Positions 6,246 to 11,555 of a stretch of 11,555 nucleotides of DNA are shown here, piece by piece. The translations under genes were made by a program, and so were the position numbers. Source of the stretch: Elusimicrobiota bacterium (GTDB lineage: Bacteria > CG03 > SLGR01 > JAGXOG01). The stretch covers positions 1-11,555 of the forward strand of contig JAQICQ010000143.1 in assembly GCA_027858455.1 (NCBI GenBank). Reading direction: 5' to 3'. Every line of letters starts with the position of its first letter. Within the stretch, counting starts at the first letter, position 1. The notes below the pieces were generated by a model. That model saw only the letters and a program-made list of their open reading frames with translations, had not been told where the DNA came from and did not search any database.

Positions 6246-7174
6246 ATATTACAAATATAATATTGTTTTTAACGGGCGTAGGCATAATCTGGTTTTCGGC
6301 CGACCGGTTTATATACGGCGGAATTATAGTTGCCCGGGGATTAGGGGTTTCAAACCTCATAGTGGGCTTGACCATAGGAGCCCTGGGTACTTCAATGCCC
6401 GAACTTTTGGTATCCTGGCTTGCCGCCGGGATGGGAAATACTTCACTGGCTATCGGAAATGTTGTCGGTTCAAATATAGCTAATATAGGGCTGGCGCTCG
6501 GATTGGGAGCGATCATATATCCCGTGAAGGTAGAAAAAGATGTTCTGAAATTCGGATATTGGGCATTACTTATGGCAGCATTATTGTTTTTTGTCTTTAC
6601 TTTAAATTTAACTTTCAGCCGGCCGGAAGGGATATTCTTTTTAGTTCTTTTTGCGGGATATATTTTTCTCATGGTTATAGGGCACCGGAGAACAAAATAT
6701 ATACCGAAAAAATTACCCGCAGGGAAATCATTGGTTTCAGGTTTTACCTGGTTTATTTTAAGTTCGGCCGGGTTATTTATAGGAGCCAGGCTTATGGTTA
6801 CAAAAGGTATTTTAATAGCGGAATATATGGGGGTTTCCGAAGCAGTTATAGCCATAGCTGTAATAGCCATAGGAACCTCTCTCCCTGAGATAGCCGTGGT
6901 TGTTGCGGGAAGCATTAAAAAAACCTCACAGATAAGTATAGGCACTATAGTCGGCTCGAATATTATAAATATTTTGTTAATCGCCGGCGGTTCGGTTGAT
7001 ATATCTCCCTCTCCTGTAATTATTAATTCTGCCGAAAATATCTTTATGGCTCCGGCGGTTCTGGCTTTTTCGCTGGTCTTATTGCCTGTCTTAGTTATAC
7101 GCCGCCGGATAGGCCGTTTTAAAGGGGCTTTTTTGGTTATTGTCTATATCGCTTATATTGCAGTTGTAATTTGA
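6242..7174 (+). CDS. Calcium/sodium antiporter, CaCA family (YrbG-like)
   Basis: This 310-residue inner-membrane cation exchanger is predicted to have about ten transmembrane helices in two inverted halves. The first alpha repeat holds GTSMPE at 49-54 and GNVVGSN at 72-78. The second holds GTSLPE at 211-216 and GTIVGSN at 234-240. The glutamates E54 and E216 are the expected ion-coordinating residues. A short basic cytoplasmic loop (HRRTKYIPKK, 148-157) separates the halves, with no large regulatory domain as in eukaryotic exchangers. Length and layout are standard for bacterial K+-independent Ca2+/Na+ exchangers, but the ion specificity is inferred. Its ATG overlaps the stop of the flavoprotein gene by 4 nt, so translation is probably coupled. 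No metabolic link between the two is evident. The long open frame opposite it on the minus strand is a coding shadow. Confidence 0.93.
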   Translation: MNITNIILFLTGVGIIWFSADRFIYGGIIVARGLGVSNLIVGLTIGALGTSMPELLVSWLAAGMGNTSLAIGNVVGSNIANIGLALGLGAIIYPVKVEKDVLKFGYWALLMAALLFFVFTLNLTFSRPEGIFFLVLFAGYIFLMVIGHRRTKYIPKKLPAGKSLVSGFTWFILSSAGLFIGARLMVTKGILIAEYMGVSEAVIAIAVIAIGTSLPEIAVVVAGSIKKTSQISIGTIVGSNIINILLIAGGSVDISPSPVIINSAENIFMAPAVLAFSLVLLPVLVIRRRIGRFKGAFLVIVYIAYIAVVI

Positions 7175-7198
7175 TAATTAGTATTAATTATATAAAAT
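7171..7198 (+). promoter_or_regulatory. Candidate promoter of the PEP carboxykinase operon
   Basis: TTGATA (7171-7176) and TAAAAT (7193-7198), 16 bp apart, each match the sigma70 consensus at 5 of 6 positions. The -35 overlaps the antiporter stop codon. The predicted start near 7205 gives a leader of about 40 nt ending in AAAGGA at 7231-7236. AT-richness makes chance matches likely. Confidence 0.45.
7174..7191. repeat. AT-only inverted repeat in the carboxykinase promoter spacer
   Basis: ATAATTA (7174-7180) and TAATTAT (7185-7191) are perfect 7-bp arms around GTAT. They fall inside the candidate promoter spacer and could form an operator. The composition is pure A/T in both arms, so this may be chance. 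Confidence 0.25.
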
Positions 7199-7245
7199 AT
7201 GTAGAAATAATGTTTAAAAGGACAAAGGAAAAAGGATAATCGCTT

Positions 7246-9117
7246 ATGAGTAAAATAAAAAAAGTACTTAAAAAGAAATGCAGTAAAACAAGTTACGAAA
7301 AAATCAAGGCCCTTAAGAACAATGATATAATGGACTTTATAGGTCAATATGTTATGCATTGTAATCCCGAATCGGTTTTTATCCGCGGCGGCTCCGCCGA
7401 AGATGAAGCATATATAAGAGATAAAGCGCTCCGTCTTGGCGAGGAAGAATCCCTTGCGACGGAAGGCCATTCCATACATTTTGACGGTATAAACGACCAG
7501 GCCAGGGATAAAGAAAATACGAAATATCTTTTACCCGAAGGCCAAGAAATTTCAAAAGGGATAAATAAAACTAACCGGAGCGAAGGATTAAAAGAAGTTA
7601 AGGGGTTTTTAGAAAATTCAATGGAGGGTAAAGAGATGATGGTAGGGTTTTTCTGCCTTGGACCCACTAACTCGGAATTCTCTTTGCTGGCTGTGCAGAT
7701 TACCGATTCAAGTTATGTTATGCATTCGGAAGGTATTCTTTACAGGAACGGCTACAATGAATTTCTTAAAGAGGGAAAGAATGCTGATTATTTTAAATTT
7801 GTTCATACTGCAGGAGAGCTTGAAAATAATGTCTCAAAAAATATAGACAAAAGAAGGGTCTATATAGATTTAGAGAGAAATACCGTTTACAGTACAAATA
7901 CCCAGTATGCGGGAAATACCGTAGGACTTAAAAAACTAGCTATGCGACTTGCAATAAAGAAAGCTTCAAATGAGGGATGGCTAACCGAGCATATGTTTGT
8001 AATGGGTTCTCACGGACCCGGCGGCCGTGTAACATATTTTACCGGCGCTTTTCCAAGCGCCTGTGGCAAGACTTCAACAGCTATGATGGAAGGTGAAACT
8101 ATAGTGGGGGACGATATAGCATATCTCAGGGAAGTAAACGGCGAACTTACAGCAGTTAATGTTGAAAACGGAATATTTGGGATAATACGCGATGTAGACC
8201 GGGAGTCCCAGTCTGTAATATGGGATATGCTTACCGCGCCCGGTGAAGTTATCTTTTCCAACGTTCTGGTAAAAGACGGCAAACCATACTGGCTCGGTGA
8301 CGGCCGCCAAATCCCGGATGAAGGAAAGAACTATTCAGGAAAATGGAATAAAGGAAAGACCGGGGAGAATGGCAGCGAGTTAACTCTTTCTCATAAAAAT
8401 GCCCGCTTTACCGTAGGTATCGGTAGTTTGGACAACCGTGACGAGAAATATAACGCTCCGGAAGGCGTACCGGTCGGAGGGGTTATATACGGTGGCAGGG
8501 ATTCAGATACTTGCGTGCCGGTAGAAGAAGCTTTTAGCTGGCAGCACGGCATTCTGACTAAAGGGGCAACAATAGAATCAGAGACCACAGCCGCCACTTT
8601 GGGTAAAGAAGGGGTAAGAAAATTTAACCTTATGAGCAATCTTGATTTTCTTGCAGTTCCGATAGGTAAATATTTAGAGAACAATTGTGATATTGTTAAA
8701 AAGCTTGAAAAAGAACCAAAGGTCTTTTCGGTTAATTATTTTTTAAAAGGAGACGGCGGAAAATACTTAAACGGTATCCAGGATAAGCGGGTATGGCTTA
8801 AATGGATGGAGCTTAGAGTTCATTCGGAGGTCAAGGCCATAAAGACTCCCACGGGATATATTCCATTCTACGAAGATTTAAAAAAGTTATTCAAAGAAGT
8901 CCTTGATAAAGATTATTCTAAAGAAGACTATAAAGAGCAGTTTACAATTCGGGTCCCGGAATATTTAAACAAGATAGAGAGGATAGTTAAAATTTATAAG
9001 GATAAAGCTCCGGACGCTCCGGGTGCTTTGTATGAAGAACTTGAAGCTCAGAAAACCCGCCTTAAGGAAGCAGCTTCTAAGTACGGAGATTACATGACTC
9101 CCGACCGACTTGTTTAG
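7246..9117 (+). CDS. pckG: Phosphoenolpyruvate carboxykinase, GTP-type
   Basis: This cytoplasmic enzyme interconverts oxaloacetate + GTP and phosphoenolpyruvate + GDP + CO2, and normally commits carbon to gluconeogenesis. At 623 residues it is close to the usual length of GTP-type enzymes. Visible motifs are the region YAGNTVGLKKLAMRLA at 221-236, the P-loop GAFPSACGKTS at 267-277 with the GTP-type reactive C273 and K275, and the metal-binding kinase-2 motif GDD at 288-290. The lid and substrate region is APEGVPVGGVIYGGR at 404-418, followed by FSWQHG and SETTAA (445-450). The N-terminal third is diverged: where typical enzymes have GPLGSP the sequence is GPTNSE at 139-144. AAAGGA lies 9 nt before the ATG. 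The stop TAG directly abuts the PurC-like gene, so this is the first gene of a four-gene operon. The GTP preference is inferred from motifs. Confidence 0.93.
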   Translation: MSKIKKVLKKKCSKTSYEKIKALKNNDIMDFIGQYVMHCNPESVFIRGGSAEDEAYIRDKALRLGEEESLATEGHSIHFDGINDQARDKENTKYLLPEGQEISKGINKTNRSEGLKEVKGFLENSMEGKEMMVGFFCLGPTNSEFSLLAVQITDSSYVMHSEGILYRNGYNEFLKEGKNADYFKFVHTAGELENNVSKNIDKRRVYIDLERNTVYSTNTQYAGNTVGLKKLAMRLAIKKASNEGWLTEHMFVMGSHGPGGRVTYFTGAFPSACGKTSTAMMEGETIVGDDIAYLREVNGELTAVNVENGIFGIIRDVDRESQSVIWDMLTAPGEVIFSNVLVKDGKPYWLGDGRQIPDEGKNYSGKWNKGKTGENGSELTLSHKNARFTVGIGSLDNRDEKYNAPEGVPVGGVIYGGRDSDTCVPVEEAFSWQHGILTKGATIESETTAATLGKEGVRKFNLMSNLDFLAVPIGKYLENNCDIVKKLEKEPKVFSVNYFLKGDGGKYLNGIQDKRVWLKWMELRVHSEVKAIKTPTGYIPFYEDLKKLFKEVLDKDYSKEDYKEQFTIRVPEYLNKIERIVKIYKDKAPDAPGALYEELEAQKTRLKEAASKYGDYMTPDRLV

Positions 9118-9813
9118 ATGGAGAAGTACTTTAAGGGTAAGACTAAGATAGTTTACCCGGAAAGTAAGGACAAACTGAGATTAGAGTTCCGGGATACTGT
9201 ACTGGGGCAGGACGGCCGTCCTGATTCAGGGGGCAATCAGGTTGTAGGCTATGAGAAAGGTAAAGGCCGTTATGCAATGCAGCTCTGTGGATATTTCTTT
9301 AATCTTCTGGATTCGCCCGGCGTCAATACCCACTATATAGACAGTCTTCCTGAATCAAAATCAATATTAGTTGAGAGAGCCGATGTATTCGGACAGGGGC
9401 TGGAATTTATATGCCGCCGTAAAGCTGCGGGAAGTTTTTTAAGAAGGTACGGGGACTACATCAAAGAGTTTCAAAATCTGAATTACCTTGTTGAAATAAC
9501 AATTAAGGATGATAAAAAAGGGGACCCGGTAATAAACGACGATACTCTGGAGGAACTGGGGATAATATCGCCTGAGGATTTAAAAAGGGCAAAAAAAATA
9601 ACTGAAAAAGTCGCCGGTATCATTAACGGCGATTTAAAAAAGAAAGGGCTTGAATTAATAGATATTAAAGTGGAGTTCGGCAAGAAAAAGAAGAAACTTA
9701 TGGTTATAGACACTATGAACTGTGATAATATGAGAGTATGGGATGCTGAATCAGAGGTATTTCTCGGGCATAAAAAACTATATAAAATCCTTATGGGTGA
9801 AAGCAGGACGTAA
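9118..9813 (+). CDS. purC: Diverged SAICAR synthetase (PurC) family protein
   Basis: PurC makes SAICAR from CAIR, aspartate and ATP in purine synthesis. This 231-residue protein keeps the family scaffold: FKGKTKIVY at 5-13, PGVNTHY at 67-73, RRKAAGSFLRRYG at 100-112 (families usually have RNxAAGS), GDPVIND at 135-141 and LIDIKVEFG at 180-188. It departs at the site that normally reads D-E-[FI]-S-P-D-x-x-R-x-W-D: here it is DTMNCDNMRVWD (198-209), losing the Glu, Ser and Pro. The C-terminal tail is about 20 residues shorter than E. coli PurC. The substrate could therefore be CAIR or something related. The ATG follows the carboxykinase stop without a gap and lacks its own good ribosome site, implying coupling. 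No other purine gene lies in the window, so the symbol is a family label. Confidence 0.78.
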   Translation: MEKYFKGKTKIVYPESKDKLRLEFRDTVLGQDGRPDSGGNQVVGYEKGKGRYAMQLCGYFFNLLDSPGVNTHYIDSLPESKSILVERADVFGQGLEFICRRKAAGSFLRRYGDYIKEFQNLNYLVEITIKDDKKGDPVINDDTLEELGIISPEDLKRAKKITEKVAGIINGDLKKKGLELIDIKVEFGKKKKKLMVIDTMNCDNMRVWDAESEVFLGHKKLYKILMGESRT

Positions 9814-9818
9814 ATACA

Positions 9819-10577
9819 ATGGTCGGTTATTTTGATACCCATGCGCATCTATTAGATAAACGGTTTGATAAAGACCGATTTAAAGTAATAGACAATATGG
9901 AGGGGATAGTAAACATTGTTGAACCGGGGGAAGATGGAAAAATTCTCGATGAATTGTTAAAAAATAAAAAAGTTTGGGGCGCCGCAGGCATCCATCCTCA
10001 CGAAGCCCGTAATTTTAAAAATAAACAAGCCACTTTAAATAAATTACTTGCTAAAGAGAAAGTTGTTGCCCTTGGAGAGATAGGCCTTGATTTTTACTAT
10101 AAAAATTCAGAGCCCGGTATTCAAAAAGAAGTATTTAAACAGCAGATGGAATTAGCGCAGAACAAAAACATGCCTGTTATTATTCATATGCGCAATGCTT
10201 TTAAAGATACGCTTGATATACTTAAAAATTACAATCAGAGAGTTCTGATTCATTGTTTTTCCGGTTCGGCAAAAAAGTTAATGCAGCTGCTTGAAAGAGA
10301 TTATTATATTGCAATCGGCGGCATGGTAACTTTTTCAAATGCAAGTAGTTTGCAGGACGCGGTCAAAAAAATTCCGTCAGACAGATTGCTGACGGAAACC
10401 GATTCGCCTTATCTTGCCCCGCGGCCGATGAGAGGTAAAAGAAATCAGCCGGAATATGTTAGATATATTACAGCAAAATTAGCCCGCCTTAAAAATGAGG
10501 ATGAAGAATATCTTAAAAGAGTAATATCTGAAAATGCAAGAAGGTTTTTTAATATAAATAATGGCAAAAAGCAATAA
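9819..10577 (+). CDS. TatD-family metal-dependent hydrolase (deoxyribonuclease)
   Basis: This 252-residue cytoplasmic protein has an amidohydrolase-type TIM barrel with two metal sites. The diagnostic residues are all present in order: FDTHAHL (5-11), GIHPHE (58-63), the ALGEIGLDFYY segment (E at the metal bridge), VIIHMRNA, IHCFSGS and LLTETDSPYLAP. The last supplies the catalytic aspartate and is followed by RGKRNQPEYV. Length is typical of TatD/YcfH proteins, which act as 3'-5' exonucleases in DNA repair or, for some members, on D-aminoacyl-tRNA. Which of these applies cannot be read from the sequence. AGGAC at 9805-9809 precedes the ATG, which lies 5 nt after the PurC-like stop. The 3' end overlaps the MATE gene by 17 nt. 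Confidence 0.94.
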   Translation: MVGYFDTHAHLLDKRFDKDRFKVIDNMEGIVNIVEPGEDGKILDELLKNKKVWGAAGIHPHEARNFKNKQATLNKLLAKEKVVALGEIGLDFYYKNSEPGIQKEVFKQQMELAQNKNMPVIIHMRNAFKDTLDILKNYNQRVLIHCFSGSAKKLMQLLERDYYIAIGGMVTFSNASSLQDAVKKIPSDRLLTETDSPYLAPRPMRGKRNQPEYVRYITAKLARLKNEDEEYLKRVISENARRFFNINNGKKQ

Positions 10578-11555
10578 CAGAAAATTAGATTTAACTACCG
10601 GTCCGCCGGTAAAAAAAATTCTTAAGTTATCTTATCCGATTATTATAAGCAACATAATGCATGTTTTTTATAATCTTGCCGATACCGCATGGCTTGGAGT
10701 TTTAGGAAAGGAAGAATTAGCGGCTATGGCTTTTGTTTTTCCCATAGTGTTTCTTGTTGTATCAATAGGATTAGGGGTGGGGATAGCCGGGTCTATATTT
10801 GTTTCCCAGTATGAGGGAGCCCGAGAACCTCAGAAGGTAAATTTCGCTGCCGGGCAGACTTTTAGTATAACTTTTATTCTGGCCATTATTGTCTCTGTCA
10901 TTGGATATTTTTTCAGTCCGGCCCTGGTAAAATTATTAGGCGCCGGTCCGGAAGTCCTACCCCTTGCCGTTTCATATCTAAAAGTTATTTTTCCCGGCTT
11001 AATCTTTATGTTTTCCTTTTTTATATTTAATGCCATAATGAGAGGCTGGGGTGATACTGTAACCCCTATGAAAATAATGGTAGCTTCTAATTTATTAAAT
11101 ATTCTTTTGGATCCGGTTTTTATATTTGGTATAGGGCCGTCTCCCCGTATGGGTATCTCCGGCGCGGCTTTAGCAACGGTTATTTCCAGGTTACTGGCCT
11201 CGATTGTCGGAGTATATATATTATTTAAGGGAAAACAAGCACTGACTCTGCATTTAAAATATTTAAAACCGAGATGGGATATGGTAAAAAAGATATTTAA
11301 ACTCGGGTGGCCTGTCACATTTGAGCATTCTATGAGGGCGGCGGGATTTATGGCTTTAACTTCGCTGGTGGCTACATTCGGGACGGTATATGTCGCCGCC
11401 TACAGTATCGGCACAAGAATATTTTCCATGGTTATAATGCCTTCCCTTGCCGTAAGCATGGGAGTGGTGGCCGGAGTGGGGCAGAGCCTCGGGGCAGGTA
11501 TGGAAAAAAGAGCCCGGACTATAACTATAAAGATGGGAGGAATTATGATAGTAAT
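10561..11555 (+). CDS. MATE-family multidrug/cation efflux transporter, 3' end outside window
   Basis: The reading frame opens at ATG 10561, inside the last codons of the TatD-family gene, and runs to the window edge, giving 331 residues without a stop. An in-frame TAA at 10555 excludes any earlier start. The protein begins MAKSNNRKLDLTTGPPVKKI and then becomes strongly hydrophobic. MATE-typical segments include FYNLADTAWLGVLGKEELAA (36-55), a conserved FNAIMRGWGDTVTPM stretch, NILLDPVFIFG, and GISGAALATVISR at the end of the first half. The second half starts around KKIFKLGWPVTFEHSMR. Relatives export drugs or metabolites in exchange for Na+ or H+ and have about 12 helices over 440-480 residues, so roughly a quarter is missing. 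The substrate is unknown. The long minus-strand frame opposite it is a shadow. Confidence 0.92.
   Translation, partial: MAKSNNRKLDLTTGPPVKKILKLSYPIIISNIMHVFYNLADTAWLGVLGKEELAAMAFVFPIVFLVVSIGLGVGIAGSIFVSQYEGAREPQKVNFAAGQTFSITFILAIIVSVIGYFFSPALVKLLGAGPEVLPLAVSYLKVIFPGLIFMFSFFIFNAIMRGWGDTVTPMKIMVASNLLNILLDPVFIFGIGPSPRMGISGAALATVISRLLASIVGVYILFKGKQALTLHLKYLKPRWDMVKKIFKLGWPVTFEHSMRAAGFMALTSLVATFGTVYVAAYSIGTRIFSMVIMPSLAVSMGVVAGVGQSLGAGMEKRARTITIKMGGIMIV

Noticed and set aside
6238..6945. A 235-codon open frame on the minus strand opposite the antiporter gene
   Set aside because: It mirrors a hydrophobic, strongly supported antiporter gene, has no ribosome site or recognisable domain, and its composition is that of an antisense shadow.
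10830..11318. A 162-codon open frame on the minus strand opposite the MATE gene
   Set aside because: The plus strand encodes a continuous MATE transporter with family motifs. The minus frame has no start signal and no recognisable domain.
1..11555. tRNA, rRNA, CRISPR array, insertion sequence or phage genes
   Set aside because: I found no TPsiC-like arm with matching cloverleaf, no regularly spaced repeats, no transposase or integrase motif and no terminal inverted repeats with target duplications.

Overview
This window looks like chromosomal DNA from an AT-rich, Gram-negative (diderm) bacterium. Three consecutive genes encode secreted or outer-membrane proteins, a perfect CRP-type half-site palindrome is present, and ordinary Shine-Dalgarno sites and sigma70-like promoters are visible. 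Several housekeeping genes (GTP-type PEP carboxykinase, a PurC-like protein) are divergent from textbook versions. This would fit a poorly cultivated lineage such as Elusimicrobiota or Omnitrophota, but nothing here fixes the taxonomy. I see no rRNA, tRNA, CRISPR array, insertion sequence or phage gene, and no gene-free stretch longer than about 150 bases.

Layout. (1) 1-3943, plus strand: an envelope cluster. It holds a secreted FecR-domain protein with a long acidic linker and calcium-loop-like motifs, then two exported proteins that look like outer-membrane beta-barrels. A CRP-type site and an extended -10 precede the first gene. A near-consensus promoter whose predicted +1 is the A of the ATG precedes the second. 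(2) 4086-4277: a lone cold-shock protein gene, closed by a clear intrinsic terminator. (3) 4389-5033, minus strand: a DUF47/PhoU-like protein, divergent from the next operon. (4) 5125-7174, plus strand: an L-2-hydroxyglutarate oxidase-like flavoprotein with a one-base frameshift, coupled by an ATGA overlap to a calcium/sodium antiporter. (5) 7246-11555, plus strand: a tight operon of GTP-type PEP carboxykinase, a diverged SAICAR synthetase (PurC) homologue, a TatD-family nuclease and a MATE-family exporter that runs off the window.

How the genes work together. The metabolic half mixes central-carbon and repair functions: 2-hydroxyglutarate clean-up, oxaloacetate to PEP, and an ATP-dependent amide-forming enzyme fold. 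It does not form one recognised pathway, so the operon structure is firmer than any shared function. The envelope cluster is the best candidate for something undescribed. Its FecR-domain protein has a signal peptide but none of the anti-sigma or transmembrane architecture of classical FecR, and it is encoded with two barrel-like proteins I cannot assign to a family.

Regulation. A 13-bp palindrome of the form TAACA-N3-TGTTA occurs upstream of both the cold-shock gene and the DUF47 gene, about 1 kb apart, and may be a shared operator.
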